A stretch of DNA of 64,000 nt from Neofusicoccum parvum (GCA_020912385.1 CP087208.1:186001-250000); one strand, 5' to 3'. Positions 10,044 through 23,083 are shown, numbered from the stretch's first letter. Numbers and translations are program-made. Notes: a model not told the origin generated them from the letters alone.

Positions 10044-13000
10044 TTATCCTCGTAGTTGTCCGGGTCCGAGTAGTCCTGGTGGTCCTCCTAGTTCCTCTTC
10101 CTGGCTGTCCTCCTGGATTAATTCCCTGGCTAGGCTAAACTGCTTGAGCAGCCCTAGGCGTAAGAACCAGTCTGTTGCTGCTTTGACTCCCTTTTTTGTA
10201 GAGAGAAGGGAGCGGTAGTCTGTAGTTTCCGCCTTTTGGAGCATCTGTGCCCTACCCTGTTGGAAGTGGGGGCAGAAGAGGAGGATGTGCTTTGGGGTTT
10301 GCCTATACTAGCCGCATGGGCAGGCGGGGCTAGGGTGTCCTGGCACCTTGCGCTTAGAGAGGAAGTCCTCCAGCCCAATATGCTTAGTACGCAGTAGAGT
10401 GGCGAGTGTGCTCTGTGGCTTAGACAGTTCGCTGTGAATTTGTCGAATCTTTGGGTTCCACTGTGTGCTCTGAGCCACTGGCTTGTACCGCCTTTCCTGG
10501 CTAGTGTACGTTGTCCATCTCTCCTTCCACTTCTTCCTATATGCTATGCGTAGCCTTGTTCGCTCCGGGAGGGTGGGGTAGCTGCCGAGAAGGGAGGTTA
10601 CCCTTGCTCTAAGTAGGGTTCTCCGAGCTGGGCCGGCTGGGCCTCTAGCGCCCAGAGTAGCCCGGGCTATCTGTTTGATGCTCTGGTAAGTTTCCTCTAC
10701 CACTGCTGCTACTGGGCCATCCCTAGCCCTAATAGTCTGGGCTAGTGTTAGTTCATCCAGGTGGAGTGAGAGCGGGGGGATCCCCGTCTCATGCTCTAAG
10801 GTTTATGTGCTGGTTGACTTGTACGCCCCTGAGATGGTACGAAGGCACTGGTTTTGAATCTTCTGTAGTGGCTGGATGGCTATTTTCCTCCACCCTGGGA
10901 TCCCCTCCGGGATATGCCACACCCCGCAGCCGTAGGTAAGGACTGGCCTCACCACTGCTGTATAGATATGACGGGCTTTAGTAAATGAGGCTCCCCAGGT
11001 GGATGCTGCGAGTCTAGAGAGGGATGTGTACTGCTTGAGTGCCCTGGCCCTAGTTTCCCTAATGTGAGGTCCCCATCTTAGCTTGTTATCTACATGGACT
11101 CCCAGGATCTTGACTGTAGGTTCTGGGTGTCCCGCAAATCCCGGGATGCGGATTCCTGCTGCCATATTGAATCTCTTTGGCCTTCTCGTGAAGTGAACGA
11201 GATGGTACTTGTCAGGCGAGAAGGTCGACCCGTGGGTAGCTGCCTAGTGTTCGCAGGTTCTATTAGCCTCCTCTAGCATCCTACAGTTTTGTTCTGTAGA
11301 TCTACTAAATGTAAGGATGTTGGTATCGTCTACAAAGCCAAGGGGGAAAGTGTTGCCCCTTTGGAGTTTTGTAAGTAGGTTAGAGGCAAAGAACAGATAG
11401 AGGATCGGGGACAGTGAGGATCCCTGGGGGATGCCTGTTGTGGTGTGGATTGGTTGGCTTGTAAAGTCCCTAAAGGACAGCTGAGTGGTGCGGTCCTGTA
11501 GGAAGGAGTGAGTGAATCTTTCTATCCAGGCTGGGAGCCTTGCCATCCTCATATTGTGGAGGAGTCTCTTGTGGGATACATGGTCGTATGCCCCTGAGAT
11601 GTCCAGACTGAGGACTGAGGCTACCAGCCTAGGATCTTACGCCCAGATAGTATGAATCTGTTCCGTAAGTAGGTCAAGAGCTGCTGCTACTGACCTGTTT
11701 CTCCTAGCTCCTATCTGTGTATCGGGGAGCAGTTTGTGGGCCTCAGTAGCCTGGGAGATCCGATCTGCTACAACCCTCTCAAGCAGCTTCCCTAGCGTAT
11801 TAAGTAGGACAATCGGTCTAAATGACTTGGCTTTAGTGTAGTCATCCCTCTGTGGTTTTCTAAGGACTACGGTAATAGAGCTTTTAAACTGCCTGGGGTG
11901 GTATGCAAGCGCTAGGCATTTCTAGAAGAGCCTGGTGAGTGGTCCACTTAGTGTCTGAGCACACTGCTTTAGGAACCTATTGATAATCTTGTCTGGGCCT
12001 GGTGCCTTATCTGGGGGAAGCTTCTTGATGGTGTGGAGGACCTACTCTTCGGCGAGGTCTTGGGGGATCTCTACTGGTACTGGGTATATGTACCCATCCA
12101 GGTCTGAGAGGTCGGTGGCCCTAGGAGGGGGGAAGAACTGGTTGGTAAGGATTTCTGCCTTGGCCTGATTGTCGTAGCGCAGTTGTCCATCTGCTCCCTG
12201 GAGGGGTAGGAACTAGGGTGGGGCTTATGGTTCTTGTACTTTTATTCTTGCCCACTTTGAGAGCTTCTAGAGTGTAGATGGGTCTGAGGTGATCTTAGCT
12301 ACTGTTCTACGCTATGCTTTTATTCTATCCCTTCTGATCTGCCTCTTCTTGCTGTTAGCAGTGGTTTGGTATGCTACCCAGTCCTCCTCCCTCCCTATGG
12401 CTGTCCACTTCCTTCTAGCTGCTCTAGCCTGGTTTACCAGGTCCGAACACTCCTTTGTCTATTGTATAGAGGCCCAGGGTAAGGGTCTCGCTACTAGGAT
12501 GGTCTCCTGGATTGTCCTTTCGATGGCCTCCTAGAGTAGTTTAGTGAAGTGATCTAGGTCTGCTTTAGTGTTAAGAGGGGCTACTTTAAGGTGTTTGAGC
12601 TTTATTTAGAGTACCTCATTGGTTCTCTTCCAGTCTGCTTTCTTCCACTGGGGCCTTGGGGGACGTGGTTCCGCGGGGGTAAGAGAAAAATCAAGTATAG
12701 TGAGGATAGGTAGGTGGTTAGAGGATGATTTAAGCTCCTAGCTAACTCTACAGCTAAGGATTCTCTCCTCTAGCCACCGTGATATAAAGACAAGGTCTAG
12801 AGTACTCTTACTACTACTATCTCTTCTAGTGATAGTGCCCCTTGGAAGGGCGAGGTTAAGATTAGCTGCGGTAGCTATCTCAATCAGGTTATCCGCTAGG
12901 GTGTGGTGTGTTAGAGAGGCTATACCTCCCTAGATAGGATGGTGGAGGTTAAAGTCCCCTAGGAGGATGTACTCCCCTGGTTTTCTAAGAGCTTCCGGTA

Positions 13001-13352
13001 GAAGAGATAGGGTTTCCAGAGCTGTACTAGTGTGAGAGGCTGGCGGGGGATTGTAGCAGTTATGGATATAGATTGTACGTGTCTTAGTGGTAAGGGATAG
13101 TGTAATAAGGTCTGGTGAGTAGACTATTACTTGCTAGGAGTCGGGGGCAATGGCCTTGCTTATGAAGAAGCAGGTTCTTGCCGTCCCCTCCTGAGGGAAA
13201 ACTGTGTGGTAGGTAGGGTGTCTTGCTATTATCTTGACCCTCGGGTTCCTCCACGGTTCCTAGATGGCTAGGATATGGTGGATCTTTGGGTCCACCTCCT
13301 TAAAGAACGGGAGCATCACCCTATTCTTACTCTTATAGACGTTGTACTGCAC
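10044..13352 (-). pseudogene. LINE A ORF2: AP-endonuclease and reverse transcriptase, RIP-inactivated
   Basis: 1103 codons in one frame from the same point as copies B and C (first shared codon GTG at 13352; the true start is unclear) to a TAA at 10044. Endonuclease first, then reverse transcriptase with FVDD in place of YADD, then a C-terminal Cys/His motif. The frame is interrupted by several in-frame stops where copy B has CAG or TGG. There is no length change relative to B or C, so the damage is point mutation only. The longest open pieces encode parts of the reverse transcriptase and C-terminus. Confidence 0.85.
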
Positions 13353-13372
13353 GATAGATAGAGAGCCTATAT

Positions 13373-14932
13373 CTAATATTGACTTCCTTCTATCTCTAAG
13401 TCAGGCTGCGGGGGGGTTGGTGGTGTAGGCTACGAGGAGGAGGGGGTTCCCGTAGGCTCCTCCCCCGAGGCATGCTAGGAGCTGTTGAGTCTAGTAAACC
13501 GCATTTAGTTGGGAGGCGGGGGGCGGCTTAGGTCCCTTGGCCTACCTAGCCCTCTCTTGGCCGGCTCCTCCTCTCTAGGCCTCTTCCTTGGCCCGACTGT
13601 CAACTAGTTGGTTTGGGGCTGTGTCTTGGCCATAGGGGATCCTACCCTATACCTCTCTGGAGTTGCCAGGCGGGCCTGGGTGGCCTTTACCTGGCATGCT
13701 CTGCGTGCTGGGCAGGCGTTGCTCTAGGCCGTGTGCTTTTGTGAGCAGTTTACACACTGCATTTTTTCCTTAGGGCACTCCTGGGTGTTATATGCCTTTG
13801 CACACTGGCCACACTTGGTCTCCCTTCTATAGTGGGTGGAGATGTGACCATAGTCCTGGCACTTAAAGCACTGGGTCACTGTAAAGGCTGTACTATAGTA
13901 TTCTACTGTGTGGAGAGCATAGTTACTAATAAGTCCTTTAGTAATAATCTGGTTGGCTGCCTCGGGGTCTATAGTGCTAAGGATAATGGCCGAGTGAGTT
14001 TTCCCCTCTAGGAGCTTCCTTTTTAGCCAGGCTAGCTTGCTGATACGAAGACTAGGGTGTAGGGTAAGGTTCTGATCCTGAAGGGTTTGGGCGGCCTGGG
14101 GATCCTTGATATCAATTCCTTCGAGGGGGACGTTGTGGACTAGCACTGAGTAGAGCTACTGGTTGGGACGGACTTCCCTGCCCAGTCCTGTAGTCCATTC
14201 CTGGTCCTGGAGGAGGGCTGCTCTGGTCTGAGTATCAGGCATAAAGAGCTTGATGTCCCCACTAGGGAGCTTCTTGGTAGCTAGCACCTTTTTATATGCT
14301 AGGCTTTTCCCTGCCTGAATCTTCTTAATAATGGCCTCGTTAGAGAGGTTTATGACCTCCTGTCTGTTGGTCTTGTCTGGGAAGTGTAGGGTAAGCTCAG
14401 TGGTAGCTGGGGGGGTAGGGGGCTTTAGGGCTGCTCGGGCTGCAATGTTGGCCCAGCTAGGCACTGCGGGCGTAGGAGTACTCTAGAGTCGGCTGACTGC
14501 CTTCTGGACTTGTTGTACTTCCTTAAGGATATCCTTAAGGCCGGGCTCCTTGGTGGTTGCCTCCTGGCATATAGAGATATGATCCTGGAAGATTGTCTTG
14601 GTAATGTCGAGAAAATTTTTTACCTGGCTGGAGAGGACTGAAGGGAGGCTAGCGGGTGCTTGTAGGGCTTAGAGGAGGGTGTCTGCTGTCTTTGATGCTC
14701 TTTTAACGTATTCTACGCCATACTGGATGCCCTGCGGTTTATTGGGGGTGCGCTGTGGTTGGGTAGAGGCGGTTGCTAGAGGGGGCTGTTCGCCCCTTCC
14801 TGCGGCCTCTACATCAACCACAACGCGGCTGTAGCTGCTCTGAGTGGTATTTTGAGTCTCGCTGGGCCTAGGAGAGTCCCTAGGGCCCTCTCCCGGCGCC
14901 GTAGCTTGGGATCGATTTTTTAGCGTGGTCAT
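13373..14932 (-). pseudogene. LINE A ORF1: nucleic-acid-binding Gag-like protein, RIP-damaged
   Basis: 520 codons including the stop, the same length as in copy C. Starts MTTLKNRSQ; a Pro/Thr-rich N-terminus is followed by a helical region and then a cluster of CCHC-type zinc knuckles at about residues 350-410 (CFKCQDYGH, then CGQC and CVNC units). Such ORF1 proteins bind element RNA in the ribonucleoprotein. Stops interrupt it, as in copy C but partly at other positions. Confidence 0.8.
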
Positions 14933-14951
14933 GTTTTTAAATTATGGGCAT

Positions 14952-16576
14952 GAAGTGAATCCTATTCTAATTTAGATTATTACTTATATTATTTATTCTA
15001 TACTTTCTACTTTTCCTCCACTGTTAGCTCCTACCTATGGTTTTTAATAGGAGCGTTTAGTTTTTTAATAGCTAGATTAGAGCTTCTTTCTCCTCTAGGT
15101 CTTCTAGCTCTAGTCCTGTATACTCCTACTAGGTAGGCCTTATAAAGTGTGTAGGTCTCCTTAGTAGTAGCTAAGGGTATTAGGCCACCTAGTGTATAGA
15201 GTCGCTATAGCGTAAGTAATAGTCCTTCTCCTTACGCTTATTTATTTCCTAACCATCTACCTATTTAATACAGCGTCCCTAAGCCACTCTAGCGGGTCTA
15301 GTAGGCTCCTAATCTATATTATCGTATTAAGGCGTCGTTAGTTTTAGCTACTTAGACTCTAGTAATAGTTGCTTAGACTCTACTGAGCTAACCTTATTTT
15401 AACCGCGCTACTAGCCTTACTACTAGCCTTACTAGGCTCTCTTCCTACTATTACGTAAGTTAAATGCTTCTAGTTAATCACTAACACGTTTTAGCTTAGT
15501 ATAGTAGTCCTTAAAGGACTGGCTTGTACTTCTAAGGCTAATTATACTATGTTAGAGCTCTTAACTAAGCCCTACTTCTAGGTAGGCCTTAAGAATCTTA
15601 TCTAGCTAGTAAGTACCTCCTACCTCTAGTACTAGTTTACGAAATTTAGTGAAGTATTCTATAAAAGACTTATTAGTTTAGCGTAGCTTATATAGCTTAC
15701 GCTAGGCCTTTTCTTACATATAAGGATCGCTAAATAATAGGTAGAGCTGATCTAGTAAGCGCTAGGCGGTTATATTACTTATATTAGTGCTAGCCTATAT
15801 CTAGGGCTATAGCTAGCGTGCGGCTTCGCCTCTAAGTTGGTTATAAAGTATAAAAAACTTAGTAGCCTTAGTATATTCCGTATAGTCCACTACGAGCTTT
15901 ACTTAGGCCTAAGTAATCTAAGGCTCTAGTTCGTCCCTATTACCTGAATATTCAGCTAGAGGGCCGAGATTCTTAGTAGGATTAGTCTTTATATACTGCT
16001 AATTATTATATTAGGCTAAAGTATTTCTAATTATCCTTACTCCTTCTTTCCTAGCCCCTTACTTAATAATTTTAGAGGGCTACGTAGATGGAGTTTAAGC
16101 GTCTTCTATCTTAAAGTAGTTCTCCTTCTCTTTCTTAAGCTATATAACTTCGTTAGTAATAAAGTCTATTCGTACTATTATCTACTATAGTATCTATATT
16201 ATTTCTTAAGGCTCTTAGGTCTACCGCTCTTAAGTCTACTACTCCTAAGTCTACTACTCTTAAGTCTACTATCCTTTAACTATTATCGTTGATCCTGTTG
16301 TCTCTAATAATTCTAGTAATTCTAGTGATTCCAGTGCGCGACTGTGCTAATAATCCGATATCTAGTAAGTCTAATAGGGATGAAGTCTTAGCTAATATTA
16401 GAGCTTAACCTTAGGATAATCGCTAAAAGATATATTACGCTATATACGTTAAGCTAAGACTTAAAGAGAAGAAGAAGAAGAAGAATAAAGAAAAGAACTT
16501 AAATATAAAGAGAGCTTAGTATTATATAACTACTAATAATCCTCTAAGGCTTCTCCTAAGGCTTTAGACTCTAATA
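14952..16576 (-). mobile_element. G2 gypsy chromovirus, 5' piece (LTR, leader, gag)
   Basis: On the minus strand this is the 5' LTR (16576-16396), self-complementary primer site (16383-16393), repeat-rich leader and gag of the same family as G1. It aligns with G1 47500-49136 in the same orientation and is heavily RIP-mutated. It stops at 14952 exactly where LINE A begins. The rest of the element (protease, pol, 3' LTR) is found at 56918-61230 in the opposite orientation beside LINE C. Confidence 0.85.
16396..16576 (-). repeat. G2 5' LTR (181 bp)
   Basis: Same length and ends as the G1 LTRs. Inner edge at 16396, outer edge at 16576, where it abuts a chromovirus fragment. No 5-bp duplication matches its partner LTR at 61230. 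Confidence 0.8.
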
Positions 16577-18789
16577 CTAGGCCTCTATAACTACTACCGC
16601 TAGTTTATTAAGAACTACTTAAGGATTATAAAACTACTTACCGACCTAACTAAGAATAAGGTAGCCTAGGCCTAGATATAAAAGTATAAGGCCGCCTTCT
16701 AAGTACTAAAGAATGCCGTCCGCTTAGACCTAGTACTTTAATATTTTAACCTAGTGAAGCCTATCTTCCTCGAAGTTAACTCTTCTAACTACGTTAGTAG
16801 AGGAGTCCTTTCGTAGAAGAATAAGAAAAGAAAGCTTTATCTAGTAGCCTACTTCTCTAAGAAGCTCTTAGATACGGAATATAATTATATAATCTACGAT
16901 AAGGAACTCCTAGCTATTATTTAAGCCTTTTAGGAATGAAGTCCTAAGTACCAGAGTGCCTAGGAGCCGATCTAGATGTTTACTAATTATAAGACCCTAA
17001 AAACGTTTATAACTAATAAGTAACTCTCGCGCCGCTAGATCTAATAAGCGGAGAAACTTATAGAGTATAACTTTAAGATTATCCCTATTATAGGAAAGAA
17101 GAATAAGAGGGCCGATACTTTCTCCTATTAGGAATAGAACCTACTAGCTAATAAATCTAACTCTCGTCTTATCTCTATAAACCATATAGTTCTCTCTCTA
17201 GGAAGCTTTACTCTCGCTCCTCTTAAGCTACTTAAAGACCTAGACCTCCCTATAGAGCTACGGACCGCTAACTAGGTAGATAACGCCTTAACGGCTATCT
17301 ACTAGAACGTTAGTAAGCACCCTAAATACTTAATCTACGATAGCCTACTTATCTTCTAAGAGAACCGCCTTATAGTACCCTAGAACGACCGCCTTAGGCT
17401 AAGGCTTATCTAGGCTGCTTACCGCCCCCCTACTACTAGATACCCGGATATCTAGCGTACCTAGAAGCTCTTAAAGGAGAGGTACTACTAGAATAGTATA
17501 AAAAAGGTAGTAAAGTAGTACGTATAGAACTACTACTCCTATAAGAAGGCTAAATATAAAATAGAATCCTATAATAGCCTACTTAAGCCGCTCCCTATTA
17601 GGGACTAGCCCTAGAAGCACCTATCCTATAACTTTATTACCAAGTTACTAAACTATAAAGGATTTACCGCCGTTCTAGTAGTAGTAGACTGGTTCTTAAA
17701 AATACGGTACTTTATCCCCTACTACGATACTACCACTACGAGTTAAATAGCGCAGCTCTTTAGAGATAATATCTAGAAGTATTATAGCCTACTAGACACT
17801 ATTATCTTAGATTAAGGGCCCTAGTTTATTAGCGAATTCTAGTAAGGCCTCTATAAGCTCCTAAAGATTAACCACCGCCTTTTAATAGCCTACCATCTAG
17901 AGATGGACGGGTAAACAGAAAATACTAATAAAGAAATAGAAATCTACCTCTATTACTACGTTAGCTATTATTAGGACGACTAGATAGACTGGCTTACCTC
18001 TATAGAATATACTACTAATAGAAACGTCTCTACCTCCTCTACCGTAAGCCCCTTCTTTATAGTCTATAGATATAAACCCCGTCTATCCTTTAACTAGACG
18101 CTTATCCCTCTAGCGCCCACCGCTGCGGCTACCTAGAGCAGGGAAAGAACCAACGAGATAGTAAATAAGATATAAAAGGTCTAGGAATTTATAAAATTCT
18201 ACCTATAGTAGTCCTAGGAGAAGTAAGTAGAGTTCGCTAACTATTATAGGAAGGATATATTCTACGAGGTAGGAGATAAGGTGTTTATCTCTACTAAGAA
18301 TATAGATTTAAACCGGCCCTTAAGGAAGCTAGGATGGACGCGGATTAAGCCGTATTCTATTATTAAGAAAGTAAGAACCGCTTACCGCCTTTAACTACCT
18401 CTAGGTATTAACCGCGGCAATATATTCCATCTAAGTAAGCTTATAAGGGACGATAGTAACCTTCTTCTAGACTAGATACCGGAGCCGTAGCCCGTAGTAT
18501 AGGTAGATAATAAAGATAAATATATAGTAGAGTCTATTCTCGACTCCCGTTATACTAGTAAGGGGAAGAGACTCTAATATAGGGTCTAGTAAGTAGACTA
18601 GTCACCCGACCCTTAATAGTATCTAGTAGATAACTTCAACCACGCGGCTTAAAAACTTAAGGAATTTTATAACTCCTACCTAGCGAAGCCTAGTCTACTA
18701 AAGGAACTTAAATAGTAGATTTAAGAAAATAATAAAGCTATTAAGTAAGATTATTACTAGAAGCTCTCGCTTAAGAGGAGGGGTAATAT
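16577..18789 (+). mobile_element. Chromovirus fragment: end of RT, RNase H, integrase, chromodomain
   Basis: A degraded pol reads left to right: the tail of the reverse transcriptase (NYYRxFIKN), RNase H with EYNYIIYDKELLAII (near 16870-16930), an integrase core (17260-18010), then a C-terminal chromodomain (18510-18700, beginning KYIVESILDSRYTSKGK). Frequent TAG/TAA codons replace Gln and Trp. The catalytic centre of the reverse transcriptase and everything 5' of it is missing, and the left end abuts the G2 LTR. It may be the other half of the fragment at 61231-63922. Confidence 0.75.
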
Positions 18790-19078
18790 AATAATTTAGA
18801 CCGTTAACATCTTATTCTCTAGGAAACTAAGCCTAATTAGGCTAAAGCACTTATCTAAGATAATATATCTAAGACATAGGGTTTACTAAGAGTAAATACT
18901 TAACGGGAATATATAGAAAAGAGAAGCCTAGAACCGGCTATTTAACTTCTAACTAGTATCTAGACTAAATATATAAGTTTCTCTTTTTCTTCTCTATTTT
19001 TTTTCTTTTCTCTTTCTTTTCTCTAGCTTAGAAACTTTAGTTAATTTTAAGAATCTAACTTGTTCTTCTTAAGTCGTA
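18790..19078 (+). repeat. Probable 3' LTR of the chromovirus fragment
   Basis: Begins directly after a purine-rich tract (AAGAGGAGGGG) that looks like a polypurine tract, contains a long pyrimidine run, and ends where G5 sequence starts. No second copy is present in the window, so the ends are approximate. Confidence 0.4.
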
Positions 19079-19494
19079 ATAGGAACCGGTATTAGTATTA
19101 TAGGATATAGTAGCGCTAGACTCCTACCTAGAGTAAAAGAACTAGTAACGACTCCTATAGAAACTCTAGTACTAAAACTAGACTAATAGGTAACTGAACA
19201 AGAACTAGTAGTAAGTAAAAAGACAAGCGGTTTAGCCTAGCTAAAGCCGAGCTTGACCTAGATAATATTAATCCTTCCTATTAACTAGTAGTAAACTGCG
19301 AGACGATAGTACTAGATTACCTAGTTAGGTATTATAGACTACTAGACGGAATCTACTAGTATTAGAGAATTCTTTTCCTATTAATAGATAGGCCCTTAAT
19401 TCGATAGCTAGTTAATAAGCCTATAATAGCCTATTAACTAAGAGATATTACTACCTTAATATAATATATTACCGTCGTATACTACCGGTCAGCT

Positions 19495-19507
19495 AAGTTT
19501 CTAACTA
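19495..19507. repeat. LINE B target-site duplication, left copy
   Basis: AAGTTTCTAACTA, repeated exactly at 23071-23083. The uninterrupted site is visible in G2 (about 60898-60912) and, inverted, in G1 (about 43530-43545). Confidence 0.9.
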
Positions 19508-22500
19508 TTAGATATAGGCTCTCTATCTATCGTGCAGTACAACGTCCATAAGAGTAAGAATAGGGTGATGCTCCCGTTCTTCAAGGAGGTGGACCCAAAG
19601 ATCCACCATATCCTGGCCATCCAGGAACCGTGGAGGAACCCGAGGGTCAAGATAACAGCAAGACACCCTGCCTACCACACAGTTTTCCCTCAGGAGGGGA
19701 CGGCAAGAACCTGCTTCTTCATAAGCAAGGCCATTGCCCCCGACTCCTGGCAAGTAATAGTCTACTCACCAGACCTCATTACACTATCCCTTACCACTAA
19801 GACACGTACAATCCATATCCATAACTGCTACAATCCCCCGCCAGCCTCTCACACTAGTACAGCTCTGGAAACCCTATCTCTTCTACCGGAAGCTCTTAGA
19901 AAACCAGGGGAGCACATCCTCCTAGGGGACTTTAACCTCCACCATCCTATCTGGGGAGGTATAGCCTCTCTAACACACCACACCCTAGCGGATAACCTGA
20001 TTGAGATAGCTACCGCAGCTAATCTTAACCTCGCCCTTCCAAGGGGCACTATCACTAGAAGAGATAGTAGTAGTGAGAGTACTCTAGACCTTGTCTTTGT
20101 ATCACGGTGGCTAGAGGAGAGAATCCTTAGCTGTAGAGTCAGCCAGGAGCTTGAATCATCCTCTGACCACCTACCTATCCTCACTATACTTGATTTTTCT
20201 CTTACCCCCGCGGAACCACGTCCCCCAAGGCCCCAGTGGAAGAAAGCAGACTGGAAGAGAACCAATAAGGTACTCCAAATAAAGCTTAAACACCTTAAAG
20301 TAGCCCCTCTTAACACTAAAGCAGACCTGGATCACTTCACTGAACTGCTCCAGGAGGCCATCGAAAGGACAATCCAGGAGACCATCCCAGTAGCGAGACC
20401 CTCACCCTGGGCCTCTATACAATGAACAAAGGAGTGTTCGGACCTGGTAAACCAGGCTAGAGCAGCCAGAAGGAAGTGGACAGCCACAGGGAGGGAGGAG
20501 GACTGGGTGGCATACCAAACCACTGCTAACAGCAAGAAGAGGCAGATCAGAAGGGATAGAATAAAAGCATGGCGCAGAACAGTAGCTGAGATCACCTCAG
20601 ACCTATCTACACTCTGGAAGCTCTCAAAGTGGGCAAGAACAAAAGCACAAGAACCACAAGCCCCACCCCAGTTCCCACCCCTCTAGGGAGCAGATGGACA
20701 ACTGCGCTACGACAATCAGGCCAAGGCAGAAATCCTTACCAACTAGTTCTTCCCCCCTCCTAGGGCCACCGACCTCTCAGACCTGGATGGGTGCATATAC
20801 CCAGTACCAGTGGAGATCCCCCAAGACCTCGCCGAAGAGCAGGTCCTCCACACCATCAAGAAGCTTCCCCCAGATAAGGCACCAGGCCCAGACAAGATTA
20901 TCAATAGGTTCCTAAAGCAGTGTGCTCAGACACTAAGTGGACCACTCACCAGGCTCTTCCAGAAATGCCTAGCGCTTGCATACCACCCCAGGCAGTTTAA
21001 AAGCTCTATTACCGTAGTCCTCAGGAAACCACAGAGGGATGACTACACTAAAGCCAAGTCATTTAGACCGATTGCCCTACTTAATACGCTAGGGAAGCTG
21101 CTTGAGAGGGTTGTAGCAGATCGGATCTCCCAGGCTACTGAGGCCCACAAACTGCTCCCCGATACACAGATGGGAGCTAGGAGAAACAGGTCAGCAGCAG
21201 CAGCTCTTGACCTACTTACGGAACAGATTCATACTATCTGGGCGCAAGATCCTGGGCTGGTAGCCTCAGTCCTCAGTCTGGACATCTCAGGGGCATACGA
21301 CCATGTATCCCACAAGAGACTCCTCCACAATATGAGGATGGCAAGGCTCCCAGCCTGGATAGAAAGATTCACTCACTCCTTCCTACAGGACCGCACCACT
21401 CAGCTGTCCTTTGGGGACTTTACAAGCCAACCAATCCACACCACAACAGGCATCCCCCAGGGATCCTCACTGTCCCCGATCCTCTATCTGTTCTTTGCCT
21501 CTAACCTACTTACAAAACTCCAAAGGGGCAACACTTTCCCCCTTGGCTTTGTAGACGATACCAACATCCTTACATTTAGTAGATCTACAGAACAAAACTG
21601 TAGGATGCTAGAGGAGGCTAATAGAACCTGCGAACACTGGGCAGCTACCCACGGGTCGACCTTCTCGCCTGACAAGTACCATCTCGTTCACTTCACGAGA
21701 AGGCCAAAGAGATTCAATATGGCAGCAGGAATCCGCATCCCGGGATTTGCGGGACACCCAGAACCTACAGTCAAGATCCTGGGAGTCCATGTAGATAACA
21801 AGCTGAGATGGGGACCTCACATTAGGGAAACTAGGGCCAGGGCACTCAAGCAGTACACATCCCTCTCTAGACTCGCAGCATCCACCTGGGGAGCCTCATT
21901 CACTAAAGCCCGTCATATCTATACAGCAGTGGTGAGGCCAGTCCTTACCTACGGCTGCGGGGTGTGGCATATCCCGGAGGGGATCCCAGGGTGGAGGAAA
22001 ATAGCCATCCAGCCACTGCAGAAGATTCAAAACCAGTGCCTTCGTACCATCTCAGGGGCGTACAAGTCAACCAGCACACAAACCTTGGAGCATGAGACGG
22101 GGATCCCCCCGCTCTCACTCCACCTGGATGAACTAACACTAGCCCAGACTATTAGGGCTAGGGATGGCCCAGTAGCAGCAGTGGTAGAGGAAACTTGCCA
22201 GAGCATCAAACAGATAGCCCGGGCTACTCTGGGCGCTAGAGGCCCAGCCGGCCCAGCTCGGAGAACCCTACTTAGAGCAAGGGTAACCTCCCTTCTCGGC
22301 AGCTGCCCCACCCTCCCGGAGCGAACAAGGCTACGCATAGCATATAGGAAGAAGTGGAAGGAGAGATGGACAACGTACACTAGCCAGGAAAGGCGGCACA
22401 GGCCAGTGGCTCAGAGCACACAGTGGAACCCAAAGATTCGACAAATTCACAGCGAACTGTCTAAGCCACAGAGCACACTCGCCACTCTACTGCGTACTGA

Positions 22501-23070
22501 GCATATTGGGCTGGAGGACTTCCTCTCTAAGCGCAAGGTGCCAGGACACCCTAGCCCCGCCTGCCCATGCGGCTGGCATAGGCAAACCCCAAAGCACATC
22601 CTCCTCTTCTGCCCCCACTTCCAACAGGGTAGGGCACAGATGCTCCAAAAGGCGGAAACTACAGACTACCGCTCCCTTCTCTCTACAAAAAAGGGAGTCA
22701 AAGCAGCAACAGACTGGTTCTTACGCCTAGGGCTGCTCAAGCAGTTTAGCCTGGCCAGGGAATTAATCCAGGAGGACAGCCAGGAAGAGGAACCAGGAGG
22801 ACCACCAGGACTACTCGGACCCGGACAACTACGAGGATAAGGACTGAAGGGATAGGGCTAGTAGGTGAATGTAGGGCTGCCACAGCAGCCGCTACCGGTA
22901 AGAAGGGAAAACAGAACCAGAATTAGACATCATGCCCAGATCGAGAGGAGGGGTTTTTGCCAGGCGAAAAGGTTTTCCCCCTCGTGTAAAATAACTACAG
23001 ATAGCCAACCCCGCATGGACCCGTAAGGGAGCTATATCGGGAAGAAATGAATTTATCTATCTATCTATCT
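19508..23070 (+). mobile_element. LINE copy B, 5'-truncated to ORF2
   Basis: Starts at the last bases of ORF1 and carries all of ORF2, the 3' untranslated region and a (TATC)n tail (about 23052-23070). It is flanked by a perfect 13-bp duplication. It is the least RIP-damaged of the three large copies. 5' truncation is the usual product of incomplete target-primed reverse transcription. Confidence 0.92.
19532..22840 (+). pseudogene. LINE B ORF2: endonuclease and reverse transcriptase, few stops
   Basis: 1103 codons in one frame. Residues 1-230 are an APE-type endonuclease with QEPW (about 31), GDFNLHHP (about 131) and SDHLPI (about 210), which nicks the target. The reverse transcriptase (about 430-760) has LDISGAYDHVSHKRL, GIPQGSSLSP (about 639) and FVDD (about 672). 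The C-terminus has a Cys/His motif (CPCG...H...C, about 1010-1030). A TGA at 20423-20425 stands where copy C has TGG, and there are at least two TAG codons between there and 20750. From 20810 to the end (676 codons) it is open. I see no RNase H domain after the reverse transcriptase. The start codon is unclear: the frame reads upstream into ORF1 without an obvious ATG. Confidence 0.9.
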
Positions 23071-23083
23071 AAGTTTCTAACTA
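23071..23083. repeat. LINE B target-site duplication, right copy
   Basis: AAGTTTCTAACTA immediately after the tetranucleotide tail; pairs with 19495-19507. Confidence 0.9.

Larger units (their letters stand above)
9823..14951 (-). mobile_element. LINE copy A (Tad/I-like non-LTR retrotransposon), near full length
   Basis: About 5.1 kb on the minus strand. ORF1 at 14932-13373, ORF2 at about 13352-10044, a short 3' untranslated region ending in a (ATCT)n-type tail at 9823-9835. It aligns end to end with copy C and, for ORF2, with copy B, differing mainly by transitions that create TAG stops. The 5' flank is the gag side of gypsy element G2, whereas the 3' flank is unrelated sequence at the island edge; the two flanks do not share a target duplication. 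Confidence 0.9.

Noticed and set aside
19849..20316. 155-codon minus-strand frame inside LINE B
   Set aside because: Antisense shadow of the endonuclease; the same shadow occurs in copies A and C.
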